Source of the DNA: Carposina sasakii
Taxonomy: Eukaryota; Arthropoda; Insecta; Lepidoptera; Carposinidae
Length of the DNA stretch: 64,000 nt
Assembly: GCA_014607495.2 (NCBI GenBank)
Contig: CP053150.1
Location: 14,466,495-14,530,494, forward strand
Direction: 5' to 3'
Below, piece by piece: positions 12,001 through 35,295 of this stretch (the stretch's first letter is position 1; each line of letters begins with the position of its first letter). The position numbers and the translations under genes are program-made. The notes below the pieces were generated by a model. The model was not told where the DNA came from. It did no database searches and saw only the letters and a program-made list of their open reading frames with translations.

Positions 12001-14750
12001 CGGCGGTGATGTGCCTGGCGGTGGCGGGCGCGGCGGGCGGCGCAGACATGCTCGTCACCGGCTCGAAGGACCATTATGTAGGCACGCTCGAGATACAGCC
12101 ACAAGACTCGGGTGAGTGGTTAAGATTGTTTGCTTTGGTTTGAATTGAATTGTCTTCAGTCAGTAGGGTTTAAAGTTTTCATCAATGATATTTCAGTTTC
12201 AAATAATTTTGTCCAATCCTGGAGTCTGGTGCGGAATTTCAAATATGTACTTTAAAGTTATTTATTTATTTATTAAAAGAACATACAGCATAGTACATGT
12301 AACAGATCCAGCCTAATACTTAACTAAAGCCAGTTACAATGTTATACCTTCGGTGCAACAAAAGAACTATTTCCAAAATTGTACCTTCTTCTACGGTAGA
12401 ATAAGGACACAATTGCTTTATGTATTTTTTTTTGTTGCGAAAAGCCGTTGTTGCACCGAAAGTACGACATATAAATTCACTTTTTCTCAATTTCAAGTAA
12501 ACAGTGTAACCTACTTACTGATTCAAATTCTTTTTTTATTTTTATTCTGATCTACAATATCATTAATTGACCCCGCAGGTACCTTCGAGGCGACCAACCG
12601 TCGTCTCCTACAGCCGCCGCATTACGACGGTGTGCAGGCGCTGTGTGTGGTCGGAGACGACATCTACAGCGCCAGTCGCGACACCAGCATCAAACGATGG
12701 TCCAGGGTCGACGGCTCGCTCACTAATGTTAGTATTACCTAACTAGCAAAAGCAAAGCAAAGCTTCTGCACTGCGACTTTATTAATGTGGTATTTCAAAA
12801 CCTCTAGGTATTTTTTAAAAGTATGGGCTTTAAAGGGAGAGCGAGCGAAGCGAGCGAGTCTCTGGTGCAACCGTTGAAGTTGCTGGAGGAAAGTTTACTC
12901 TTATGTTATTTAAAATAATCAGAGCGCAGCGCACAGCAATAATGTCACGGGCCAAATATCTTATAATGCGAACGGGGTTTTATGCTATAGTATTTTATTT
13001 GCTGTTTTTAGAGCGTGATCGCGCAGAAAGGTAATCTTATTGTATCTTCAAGACGTGCGGCATTTGCATATACCTTAATTTATTTAAAAGGAAAATGCGA
13101 AAGAACCAAATTAGGCACATTTTTTACGATCACCAATAATTCTCTAGTAACTAAAGTGTTTGCTTTTGTATTCACTAGTAGGTTCCTACTCTAAAAAACC
13201 TAAATAAGCAGATTTCACTAAAACAAAAGTGAAATTTTTAGTAGATACGACAACAAGAAAAAACGTCACTCATACTACAAGTACAAGTGTGCTAATGTTT
13301 AGTACTGCTTCTTCGAAACTGGAATCTTTGAAAAATCATGGTGTAGAGCGCGACGCGTCCCTTTTTACATACTCATACAATGTACCTATCTGTACGATTC
13401 TCAGAGCGTGATGAACGCGCACAAGGGCTGGGTGACGGGCGTGGCGGCGCTGCGCGGGCTGGCGGCGCCGGCGCTGGCCACGTGCGCCCGCGGCGGCGGC
13501 CTGCGCGCCTGGGCGGCGGGGGGCGCCGGGGGGGCGGGGCTGCGCGCGCTCGCTCCGCCGCACCCGCTGCCCGACGCCACGCACGCGCTGGCGGCGCACC
13601 CCGCCGCGCTGCCCGTCTGCTACACCGCCGGCAAGTCAGTAACTATGCTCTACTACTAATATTATAAGTAACTGTCACTGACGATGTGTGTTTAGATCAC
13701 AAGAGTTTACATAAATTATAGACGCCGCCGCGCTGTCCGTCTCCTACACCGCCGGCAAGTCACTACTCCTTTTTTCATGGTCAATAATGATAATGATGAA
13801 TTGTGGCAGCTATGTAACTTTTGCGTCAGAATAATGAATAATTTTATTTCCAAACACGTCAATCTTAGGTTCTCGCTTTTTTTATAAACTCAGCATTTTT
13901 CACGGGCAAAAACGTTTGGCGAAGATGTGGTTACATGAGAAAGATGTTTTACTTCATGGAGCCATGTGGTTTTTTTATCATGAGAACATTTCACAACCTT
14001 GTTTTTCAATAAATTAATTATTGCTAATTTTTACTCGGATAGCGCAATTTTAATTATAACACTTATGACTTGGAAACATTTTAGCTAGATCGACATTTAG
14101 TTAGATCGTAGCTAGATTATTGTATTTGAGTCCGAAAAGCGGCGGTAGGTTCACCACTTACCACGTGGGACTTAATAGGCTAACTGGTGAAGAGTGGGTG
14201 TGTAATTTTACACAGCCTCTTTAGGGGATAATGGGCGTGACTATACAGGGTGTTTTTTCGTTGCCAACGAAGGGTACGTACCCTATACATCAAATAATTT
14301 ATGCCAAAAAAATACTGGGAAACGTGGGAAACGATGTAAATTCTTTTAGTTTTTTTTATTTTTTATTACTTGATCGGACGAAATTTATAGTGTCCAGTGT
14401 TTATGCCAGTTTTTTCATACGAGTACAACACAGATATTAATTTTTTGTCGTGAAAAAATCTTGCTACGCGCGACAATGTGCATTTATGCAGAAAAACGCA
14501 GTCTATTTACTCAACTTTGGACCCTAATATTTTGGAAACCAGACACTTCCCAGGTATGTTTCCATGGAGAAAAATGATCGTGATGATGAGGAGATTCCGT
14601 AGTTTTCGGGAACGTTGACGACCAAAAATCACCCTGTGTGTAGAAAATCAACTGTAGTGATATCTAAAGATGTGTGCATCTCTAAACGCTATACATTGAC
14701 GTTGCAGCGGCGGCGAGGTGCGAGCTTGGCGAGTGCTGAGCGACGAATGA
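1..14750 (+). CDS. KIF21: Kinesin-like protein KIF21 (3' part; motor domain lies upstream of the window)
   Basis: KIF21 kinesins are plus-end motors that restrain microtubule growth in cilia, axons and cell cortex. Fourteen exons can be joined with every phase consistent: 1-18, 257-421, 668-816, 1938-2039, 2529-2705, 4351-4461, 8709-8841, 10154-10274, 10722-10899, 11208-11345, 11963-12111, 12579-12727, 13405-13634 and 14708-14750 (stop TGA 14748-14750). That is 620 codons of the C-terminal part. The first exon reads QIMQLE and runs into an acidic helical stretch (EEARDAL, LLADTSAQLHE) that resembles the KIF21 regulatory coiled coil. A Ser/Pro/Arg-rich linker follows, ending in the family motif DVFLRL, and then the WD40 propeller (HCTHVAEGH, GSKDHY, PPHYDG, NAHKGW). 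Exons are much richer in GC than the introns. KIF21A and KIF21B cannot be told apart here. The gene converges on U2SURP. Confidence 0.9.
1002..1495. mobile_element. hAT-type MITE, family 1, copy 1 (KIF21 intron 3)
   Basis: The left end reads CACTGGCGGCTCGTCC and the right end is its approximate complement (CAGCAGCCGCCTCTG). The flanks are atgtacac on the left and atgtacat on the right, an 8-bp target duplication with one mismatch, which is typical of hAT transposition. A second copy with the same termini is at 58232-58781. No transposase reading frame is present, so it is non-autonomous. Confidence 0.75.
1368..1699. repeat. Two-copy tandem duplication of MITE end plus flank (166 bp)
   Basis: Bases 1368-1533 are repeated almost exactly at 1534-1699. 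Each copy carries the right end of the hAT MITE, the target duplication and about 35 bp of flank. A segment starting inside the MITE was therefore duplicated after the insertion. Confidence 0.85.
2907..3235 (+). repeat. Interspersed repeat family A, copy 1 (KIF21 intron 5)
   Basis: It begins GTGGACGCCCGCGACTCCG and continues through a shared segment (GAAATCGGTTCAGCCG, GAGATTAGCGTGCACAAACG) to an AT-rich end. The same sequence recurs at 29505-29700 and 63443-63720, inverted at 31028-31360, and as shorter scraps at 28727-28870 and 33625-33665. It looks like the 3' part of a retroposon, but no coding sequence remains to classify it. Confidence 0.7.
3775..3905. repeat. Degenerate about 30-bp tandem repeat with GCCATAAT cores
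   Basis: The motif GCCATAATCTCGC or a close variant occurs four times at roughly 30-bp spacing, separated by GAGATCTCG palindromes. It lies inside KIF21 intron 5. No coding role is visible. Confidence 0.6.
3975..4100. repeat. Retroposon 3' tail-like repeat, family B
   Basis: The stretch from TTCTTATTCCTTATTGCACA to the TTCCAGCAAACC end resembles segments at 30216-30312 and, inverted, at 41070-41205. The copies share a TTATTGTACA or TTATTGCACA start and a GCTTATCTCT..CCAGCAAACC end. It is probably the tail of a LINE or SINE. Family assignment is open. Confidence 0.5.
5400..5755 (+). repeat. Probable SINE or LINE tail in KIF21 intron 6
   Basis: The segment ends CTGCCTACCCCTTAAGGGAT followed by AAAGGTGTGATT and an ATGTATGT-type tail, a form common in lepidopteran retroposons. 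A related CTTCCCGCAGGGGTAGGCAG fragment lies inverted at 61225-61290. No open reading frame of note. The rest of this 4.2 kb intron (4462-8708) is AT-rich; apart from this segment, the 6213 minisatellite and the 7539 MITE I see no other feature. Confidence 0.45.
6213..6275. repeat. Short 17-bp minisatellite
   Basis: Three to four units of TCCAGTTGACTGACTCG, the last ones degenerate (CCAGTCGACTGACTCGT, CAAGTTGAACG). It lies in KIF21 intron 6 and has no visible function. Confidence 0.7.
7539..7687. mobile_element. hAT-type MITE, family 2, internally deleted copy (KIF21 intron 6)
   Basis: The termini are CATGGAGAAGGTATAAAAG on the left and the complement CTTTTACTTATTCTCCATG on the right. The flanks gtaccgat and gtactgat form an 8-bp target duplication with one mismatch. 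At 149 bp it is far shorter than its relatives at 24604, 31819 and 47377 (357-431 bp), so the middle has been lost. Confidence 0.75.
9068..10139 (-). pseudogene. 5'-truncated jockey-like LINE (RNase H and C-terminal part) in KIF21 intron 7
   Basis: On the minus strand, 10104-9601 encodes an RNase H-like segment (HCELIAISEAL, ILSDSKSALLHL, IQWIPSHIGLAGNEKAD). It is followed in another frame by 9597-9220 with the jockey-clade C-terminal Cys/His region (RLRSGHIPTN, CAECNVEEDVNHVLLEC). The change of frame and stop at about 9600 shows decay. A T-rich run at 9070-9086 is the complement of the poly(A) tail. The endonuclease and most of the RT are missing. The reading frame can be followed upstream to about 10139, immediately next to the KIF21 acceptor at 10152-10153. 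Confidence 0.75.
11385..11455 (+). repeat. RTE-like retroposon tail
   Basis: The sequence contains AAGGCCTATGTCCAGCAGTT followed by CCATGGCTGAAAATGATGA. It resembles the end of the RTE reading frame (..EAYVQQ..) seen better at 46255 and 59808. It is in the KIF21 intron after exon 10. Confidence 0.5.
11700..11850 (+). repeat. RTE-like retroposon tail
   Basis: A second, longer copy of the same kind of tail in the same intron. It contains GAGGCCTATGTCCAGTAG and CCATGGCTGGAAATGATGA, and is preceded by a degenerate segment resembling the RTE Arg-Trp-Thr-Asp-Asp region. No intact frame remains. Confidence 0.5.
13601..13762 (+). repeat. Duplicated 3' end of KIF21 exon 13
   Basis: The last bases of exon 13 and the first bases of its intron (13601-13638) recur at 13725-13762 with two differences in 38 bases. 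The second copy keeps the TACACCGCCGGCAAGT junction but not the rest of the donor (AAGTCACT instead of AAGTCAGT). The copies are 124 bp apart, and the sequence between them is unrelated intron. Confidence 0.85.
14246..14636. mobile_element. MITE, family 3, copy 1 (last KIF21 intron)
   Basis: The ends CAGGGTGTTTTTTCG and AAAAATCACCCTG are inverted repeats. The left flank is TA. Related copies are at 52055-52427 (clear TA duplication) and, inverted, at 41363-41630. A TA target suggests a Tc1/mariner-type origin. No transposase frame remains. Confidence 0.7.
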
Positions 14751-15156
14751 ACAGGTGCCATGTCTCCATCCCCACCACGCTGAAACACTGTTAACAAATC
14801 ATACCCATCCTCTCTTACTCACGGCGCTAAACGTCTTGCTTTCTGTTCCTCGCTTATTTTGATTAACCCATGGGCAAAATGCAGTTGCTATTACTATCTA
14901 ACCTAGGGACGATTCTTCTAATGGTCAGCCTATCGGTAGGATAAAGTTGATGTTGTCTTTCTCTGAAACAAACTTAGTGAAGACGGAGACAACATCAACG
15001 TTATCCTTTATAGGCTATCAGACCATTGAAAAAATGTGCCTTTAATATTATTATTTCTACCCACAAATGCATTATTTGTCGCTACTGATTCTTTGATGCG
15101 AATTTGTATGTAAATTGCATTACACATAATTTGGAAAGATTATATAATGATACAAC

Positions 15157-15162
15157 AATAAA
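15157..15162 (+). terminator. Candidate KIF21 polyadenylation signal
   Basis: AATAAA about 400 bp after the KIF21 stop codon. Other AATAAA hexamers follow (for example near 15340), so which one is used is unknown. Confidence 0.4.
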
Positions 15163-16260
15163 CAGTCTGTAGAAAATATTATTAGCACATCATTTTAAGC
15201 TATGTCGTTACGCTACTAATTCAATACATTTAATTGTATAATTCTAACTAGAGTGCATTGTCGCTGTCACTGAATATTACGAGTACATAAAAGTAATCAT
15301 ACAAATGACAGGCAATGCAGTAAATATTCATGATTGAAAAATAAATCTAGACATTTAATAATATTTAATATATATAATAAGGTTAGTAACTTTACTACGC
15401 CATATATTATTTACTACAAACTATATGTCGAATTTAGTAATAGTTTTCTTTATACTTACTTCCCTCCTTAGCTAGATTTTTGGCCTAAAATAAGTATGCA
15501 CATTTGATTCGGGTAGCCCTGTTGTACTTTTAAACACAGTTTTCATAATTTTACAGAAGTTTAGTTTTGTTTTTCACTTGTATAATCGGAGTATATGTTT
15601 GTAACACGTGTTTCAGCATCGCTAGCTTGCCACCATCGCCGCCGCTGGTCACTTTATCATCCACCGCCATTTGCTTCGCCATTCCAATTTATATTTACCC
15701 ACTTATACATAACATCTCTATATGTTTGTATTTACAGATACTAAAATAATGTTATAATAATGCACCAGCCGCTAAACCCATTAATTATAATTAATGGTTA
15801 TTAATAAGCTTAAAAGACTGTAGAATTGAGTCAATTTACATTAATTCATTCACCATTTACTATTACAGTCTAAAATCTAAATGCTAACAACATACAGAAC
15901 TGCAATTTGAGTGAAATAGTATATTTATGTATAGATAGATACATATAATAAATAATAATTTCTCAAGAAGTGTTGCCAGGCCAAATCTTGATCTTGGAGT
16001 AGATTTCTCATTCGCTAAACCGGCTTAGATATCTTTTACCAAACACAATATCATATACGATTGGTCAAATATTAAAACAATCCCTGCATTGAAAGGTTTA
16101 ACTACCTCTTTCAAAACATATTTATTCAGCCCTTTAACCGCAGAGCGTAGTTATCGATTCTACATGTTGTGTGCAAAAATGATACACTGGCGGTCAAGTT
16201 GTAAAACCTAGTATATCTGCAAATACGAGGTACTTTACGCCCCTCCTCCACTATTTCCAG

Positions 16261-16400
16261 TGACGGTAGAATACGTTGCTGGCGCGTGCGCAACACAAGA
16301 TGACCCGCGCCGAAGTCCCCGCCTGCCCCGCGCCGCGCCACGCCCCCTGCCCGCCGCGTCTGGCGGTGACGTCACACGCTCTCCACATCGACGAAATTAG
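16261..16400 (+). other. GC-rich exon-like island, unassigned
   Basis: A pyrimidine tract with TTTCCAG ends at 16260. It is followed by about 120 bp of GC-rich sequence unlike the AT-rich surroundings, and a TGACGTCA palindrome. One frame after the acceptor is open to a GGCG|GTGACG possible donor. Another, entered at a second acceptor-like TAG, runs through LAVTSHALHIDEISDD to a stop near 16414. It could be an alternative 3' exon of KIF21, an exon of an unknown gene, or a CpG-rich regulatory island. I cannot name a product. Confidence 0.3.
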
Positions 16401-17024
16401 TGATGACTGTACATAGGTACATATATAACATGCGTGATACATCTATAAAAAAATTACGTATTATACCTACTTAAACATATTGTAGGTATGGGCGATGTAC
16501 TAATTATGCGCATATTTTTATTAGATGTGAAAAGTATCAAAAATAGAAATTCAGGCATTACGTTCTAAGTGTATATGAGATAGTTTAAATAGAAAGGAGG
16601 ATGGAAAGGGACTGTGTGTAAGTGAACTTTGAACAAAAATTGACAAAAAATGTGAAGTAACGTCAGACGGCTCATTGGAATCTGATCTCAATATCGTCGA
16701 AGTAAACTGACGCGCTCATCTTAGAGAATAGATTTTTGTCTGCTATAGACTTAAGTTGCAGGTAGAGTACCAAGCCCCCTTCGTAAAACTAGCTATCCTT
16801 TTTACAAAGGGTACCTATTCCTATTCAAATTAAGTCTATGGTTTCTAGTAATTCAAATCGAATCGTAATCGTGATAATAAGTGATTGTTATATACGTTGG
16901 TACTGTAGATTGTATACGGTAATTGGAGGGTAGATTTTTAAACTTTGGTATGGTATTGGTTCTCTAGACTTGAATCTCGTAGCTGTTAATGGAAAATTGG
17001 TTGAGAACAAGCAATAGTAATTGA

Positions 17025-17095
17025 CCCGGTGGCTTAGTGGTTATAGCGGCTGGCACGGTTTGCAGCGGTCGTGGGTTCGATTCCCACTCGGGTGA
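17025..17095 (+). tRNA. tRNA-like sequence (probably a tRNA-derived SINE head or pseudogene)
   Basis: It has a perfect box A (TGGCTTAGTGG), a perfect box B (GGTTCGATTCC) with a five-base-pair T stem (GTGGG/CCCAC), and an acceptor stem of about six pairs (ACCCGG with CTCGGGT). The anticodon arm does not form a normal 5-bp stem with a 7-base loop, so no anticodon can be assigned. A functional tRNA is therefore unlikely. Confidence 0.45.
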
Positions 17096-19885
17096 AGAAT
17101 TTTTTCCATTTTCTTTATTAATAATTTTATAAGCAATAGTTTGTTATAACTTGGTCACATAACCCAAAAATACAACAATTTTAATATTAGATTTGAAAGA
17201 CCAAATTATAATGTTAAGACTTAAAATTAGTTGTGTAGACGATTTTATTTGAAGAGCACGGATAGTTAACGTCCCGTAAGAAATGCCGTTAGTACTAGCC
17301 TATTCACACTATATGTGCATTTGTCAAGACAAAATGAGATATCTGTCAGTGCTTTCTTACGTGACTATTTTTGTCACAAAGCCTAATTAAACAAAAATAA
17401 GGCCTAGATGTGTTTGTTATTGAACAAATATGTTATGTATATTTATTATTTAGGCATGTTTAAACGCAAACTAGTATCATTAATATAGAAATCAGTAACA
17501 AGGTGTAATTCTTAACATTTTTATAATTAAATAAAACAGTCCAATAATGTATTAAAACTTAAGATATTTTATCATTATTTCTTAGTACACTGCTAGTTTG
17601 AAAAGAAGGCCTTCATATTGATAATAAGATGTTGAAAATGAACTAAAAGTAGATAATAAGACTAGTGTATTCCTCACTACTTGTAACAGTGTATACCAAG
17701 CCTTAGCTTAGCGTAGCGTCCCTGTGATTATTTGACCCTAGTGACTGCTATAAGTAGATGTTAGTTTATATACCATTCCCTATAGAAGCCAATGCCTTAT
17801 TGCCAAATTTTACGCACAAGTTATGAATATGGCATCAAAATAAGCAAATAAATTATAGAAATATTATTATATTTATTGTATGTATCTGTTATTACGCAAA
17901 TACATCACAAGCTAGCTTTAAGTAGACTGAAATTTGAGAATAATTTTACAAAAATCTTCATCATCAATCATTACGATAGACTGTGATTTTGAACAATTAT
18001 TTATATTTTTATACATTCCTATCGTACGGGTAGATTAGACGCCACATCACATGTCTGTCAAATTTTATAGTTATTAATTTTAGTGAAATAGAGAAGTATA
18101 CACCTACCTATATCCAAATATTCTTAGTTTTAAGTTTTGATTAAGCCCAACCCAACTTTGTAGTAATACCTTTTCGAGATATTATGTACCTATAAGTCTT
18201 AATAAATATCATGATTAGGTCAATTTAACTTTTTTAATAGATAGGTTATAAATTCGAATTACGATATTACGACTCGAAACATCATAACCATCACAATAGT
18301 TATACTGAACTACATAAGGCAAGGGGGGCAATAACATTCTACGAGGTAACCTTTATTGATTTGAGTGAGTTCCTTTCAGTATTATTTAGTTTGATTTTGT
18401 GTTGTGAGATTTTGCTACAATATGTAATGTTAAGAAATTAATGTAATGAGTGCTTGTGAGGCTATGAACAATGTTAGCAGGGATGGAAATAGGTGGTAAC
18501 TAACTCATAAATTGTTATATTATTATTCGAATATAGATTGTCCATAAAGTTGTCGTTATGGATTGCAGACCAATCAAATCCATAGACCGATGAATAAGTT
18601 TTGGTGGATATCGCACGCATCCATAGCAATGTATCGTGGAATGGCAGCTTTAAAGTAGGATTGTTTCCATCTTATATATGACATGAAAGGCAATGTTATT
18701 TTAACATTATGTTGCCATACTACAAAATGGTATATCACTTATTTTTATCCCTGGTTATTAATATATAAAAAAGTATATCCACTGTTACAGCTAAACTTTT
18801 ATTTTGTATAAACTATAGTATTTATTTACCTTGATCGCAAGAAAAATAGTTTTAACATAATAACGAAATACTAATGCTCTCTAATTTAAGCATAAGTTGT
18901 TTAATAATCGCAATACATATTGAATCAGTCAGTTTAAATATTATAATGTTTTATTATTTTTTTTAAACCAAATGTTTTATAGCTTTCGATCAATTTGGAA
19001 AACGCATTGTACCTATATTATTTTAATTTTATTATAAATTGTGATTAAATTTTATATGATTTTTATGCTATTGTGAAAATTATTAATTTGAAATATACAA
19101 TATACATTTTATTATGTAGTTTTACTATAAATTCACTAGTGAGTACACTCTCCAACATACATACATGCTATGAGTTGTGAACTGTACTAAATTGAGAAAC
19201 AAGACAATTTGCGTTTAGACAAACTTATCGGTATGTATAATAATAATAATTCATTTATTTTGCCAAAATAATATTTTTACTTTACATAGTTTGCTCTCTA
19301 GCCCCACACTAGGATATCCTGTGTCGTGGGAACTAGTGACTTCCTATGGTTATGTAATTCTAGATCCATAAATACAAAAATGTATGTAATAATAATAGTT
19401 TTATATTCACCTATACATACCAGTACATCATCATCCTTTCGCCATTTTTTTCAATGTACTCAGCACAATCTAAGTTAGAACTACCAAATATCGCACCAAA
19501 CAATAAAACTACTGGATTTGAGGTATAATTTGAGAGAATACTCAGCGAAAAAAAAACGCGTATGACAAACAAGCGGTTTGAGTAACTAAACTTTAAAAAA
19601 ATTCAAAGTACCATAATACCTTCTACTAAAATATAAAATGTGACATCTACCCGCATTAGGATATGTGCTAATAATGTACTTGTAAATATGAAACATTATT
19701 GTTTTTATTGTAAAATTAACTTATAATATAGGTTATAAGTTCCCTATTGGGTCAAATGAAGAAAAAGCTGATAGCAATCATTATGTATAAAACTTAAAGG
19801 TTTTATGATGATACACATGGTCATAGGTCACACTAAAAACACTACTGCTGTAGGTAAAACTTACTATATTTGTACTATAATTACA

Positions 19886-33020
<13,135 letters not shown>

Positions 33021-34394
33021 GATTCCAACAGAATAATCAGAAATCTTTATATAAGTAACGGTAGTTCTATCGTGTATTATTTCTAAACAGATAAATACAT
33101 AATTGAATCCCGACGACGCGACGAATAGAATTCATGCACTTCTCAAGCTTACAGTTTAAGAAATCATTGTACAGTATATTAATTGCAGTATATACATACT
33201 CAAAAGTCTTCAATTTATTTGGTGATAGCCGTTTATAGATATTTATCAATTATCAAATAATAATAAAAATTAATGAAAAATTACAATTCATAACCTCCAA
33301 AACATTTCTTTTTTTATTCCGCGAATTAAAGGCAAAGGTAACTATGCCCATACAGCCATTGTCACCATATTTTTTGTTTCTTTAGTTAACAACGACAAGA
33401 CTCACGGAAAGGCAAGGGAACTATGTCCATATAGCCATTGTCTTTTGTAGGTGATCTCTGAATTTATGACGGGTAGATGATAATGATGATGATGGAAACG
33501 TCGAGAAAATCCTCAAAAACGAGTGTAAAATTAATCAGTATCTATAACTCGACTTTAATCGATTTCTGACACAGACACACCTTTTCACATAAAAAGTACA
33601 ATTTCGATAAAATATATTTAAAATAGTGAACGCCCAAAATTATCCGGGATTAAAACTGTCCTATATTCTTTCTCAAGCTCTAGACCAAGGGTTTCCAAAC
33701 TTATTTTCTCATAGATCCCTTTCGAAACTCAACTGGTTCTGGTGGACCCTCTACAGGCCAACACCACATACGAATTTAATTGTTAATACCCATTTTTTCA
33801 CGGCAACGTAGACCCCATCGAGTCTCCTGTGGACTCCTGGGGTTCCACCTGGACCACTTTGGGAACCACTGCTCTAGACTAACATAGTTACTTTCGTCTA
33901 TTCTTTCGTCCTTATAATATTACAATTTTAGATCAAACATCGTCACGTGAATCACTTAAAACAATCTCTTGAAAAATTTGTAGTTAGAGTTATGTATAGA
34001 GATTATTTTATTTTACAATTTCAGGAAGACTAACAGCTATTAATAACTATAGTTAAAATTGTACACATAAAGCCAATAACTGGTCCACACTTATAGAAGC
34101 ATTGTAAGAGCTATTCAGACACTGATGCACACACAATTTACACCAGAGTTCCACAAAACCTAACAGGCTTATCAATAAAAACATATAAACTCCTGTCCAA
34201 CTTGTATCTTAACGGAACTGTTATGTATTATGTTGGTTTTCTAATTTAATAAATAAATAAAATAAAAACAATTTAGGTACTAGATTAGGGCGGTTAAGCT
34301 CTGGAATGAATTCCCACACGGTTAGGGAAAAGCTGAAGAATCACTACCTGTCCATTATTTGAATATGCTGTCATTTGTTTCTCTCCTTTTTTTC
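33021..34394. other. U2SURP: Upstream region of U2SURP
   Basis: This stretch should hold the U2SURP 5' untranslated region and promoter on the minus strand. I could not fix a transcription start. It also contains a short family A scrap at 33625-33665 and the hAT MITE at 33686-33871. The rest is AT-rich with no coding signal. Confidence 0.5.
33686..33871. mobile_element. hAT MITE, family 4 (CAGTGGTTCCCAAA type), inverted copy
   Basis: The ends CAAGGGTTTCCAAAC and TTTGGGAACCACTG are the hAT-type termini. Perfect 8-bp target duplications (ctctagac) are at 33678-33685 and 33872-33879. A second copy in the other orientation is at 43567-43754. Confidence 0.88.
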
Positions 34395-35007
34395 TTAAGG
34401 GGTTATATCCACTTGCGAGGCAGAAAAAACGCGTTTTTTTGTGAATTTTTTCCAAAGAGGCATTTTATTTTATACATTAATGGAAAAAATGTACTTAAAC
34501 AGAATTTAATGTACTTTAACAATCAGCGGTTTATTTAAAAAAATATTGGATCCCCTAGCTCCTGTAGATGATCTGCGGAGAGACCTCCAAAAAAAAGTGC
34601 TTGGCGGTGAGCAAGATATCTCTGGTCCAAATTATCTGAAAACCAAAAACCAAAAATATTTAGTTTTATAATAAATAAATACAGGTAATGATCGAAGGTC
34701 TAGTCAAAATTTTGATTTTTGAAAAAATGGCGGCTGTTCAAAAAAAAAATTCAGTTTTTCATGAAAATTTTTCACTTCAAAGTGGCTTAAAAAATCGAAA
34801 TTATTGTCCAAAACCTTATTCCTTCGATCATTACCTGAAAAATATATCTGAGTAAGTCGTGTGAAAATTTCAAACCGATCGGTTTAGCGGTTTCGGAGAA
34901 ATTTTCCTCACCGACTCTGAAAACACGGTTTTGAGATAAACGCGTTTAAAGTTTCGGGAACGATTTACACTAAATTAAAATTATTTTTTTTTCAACTTAC
35001 ATCGTGT

Positions 35008-35295
35008 TATAGTCCAAGAAGTAAAACTTCACTTATATTCCAATAATAATGTTAGTTTATTGTTCATAAACTCCCCAAACAGAACATTACAAATGGGCAC
35101 AAGTAATATGATAATTAATTAACAAGAAAACTTATAAAAACGCGGGGAACACCTCCGCAGACGCAGAACTGACTACCACAGAGTATCTATCAATTTTAAA
35201 ACTAAGGCGAGCGGTAGCGAGACGGCAAACGTACTGCCCTCTTATTTGGGCCGCGACCCCCACCAAAAGGTGGCGTTGTTAGGCTTCTCGCTATA
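35008..35295 (-). repeat. 3' LTR of the gypsy element
   Basis: 288 bp, identical to 40408-40695. It includes the C-terminal codons and stop of the polyprotein. AATAA-type and TATAAAA-like motifs occur inside, as expected for LTR promoter and polyadenylation functions. Confidence 0.95.

Larger units (their letters stand above)
10154..14750 (+). other. KIF21: C-terminal WD40 propeller exons of KIF21
   Basis: Seven exons encode the propeller. Blade signatures in order: HCTHVAEGHAGAAL and FSGGVDRTVRGWDL (10154-10899); LYTAAGDKIRLWDLRM (11208-11345); WSGHAAAVMCL and LVTGSKDHY (11963-12111); PPHYDGVQAL and IYSASRDTSIKRW (12579-12727); NAHKGWVTGV and CARGGGLRAW (13405-13634); GGEVRAW then VLSDE and stop (14708-14750). 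The order and spacing match vertebrate KIF21A. The blade in exon 13 is unusually Ala/Gly-rich and its WD dipeptide is degraded to AW. The protein also lacks most of the acidic tail that follows the last blade in vertebrates. Confidence 0.85.
14751..19885. other. Convergent intergenic interval between KIF21 and U2SURP
   Basis: This is 5.1 kb of AT-rich DNA between the two stop codons. An AATAAA at 15157-15162 could end KIF21 transcripts. On the minus strand an AATAAA (complement of 19704-19709) lies about 180 bp after the U2SURP stop. The interval also holds the GC-rich exon-like island at 16261-16400 and the tRNA-like sequence at 17025-17095. I see no other gene or repeat I can support. Confidence 0.6.

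Noticed and set aside
13336..13599. Arg/Pro-rich minus-strand frame opposite KIF21 exon 13
   Set aside because: Shadow of a GC-rich exon. The plus-strand frame matches the WD40 blade and has splice sites.
17025..17095. Functional tRNA gene
   Set aside because: Boxes A and B are perfect but the anticodon arm cannot fold normally, so it is kept only as tRNA-like.
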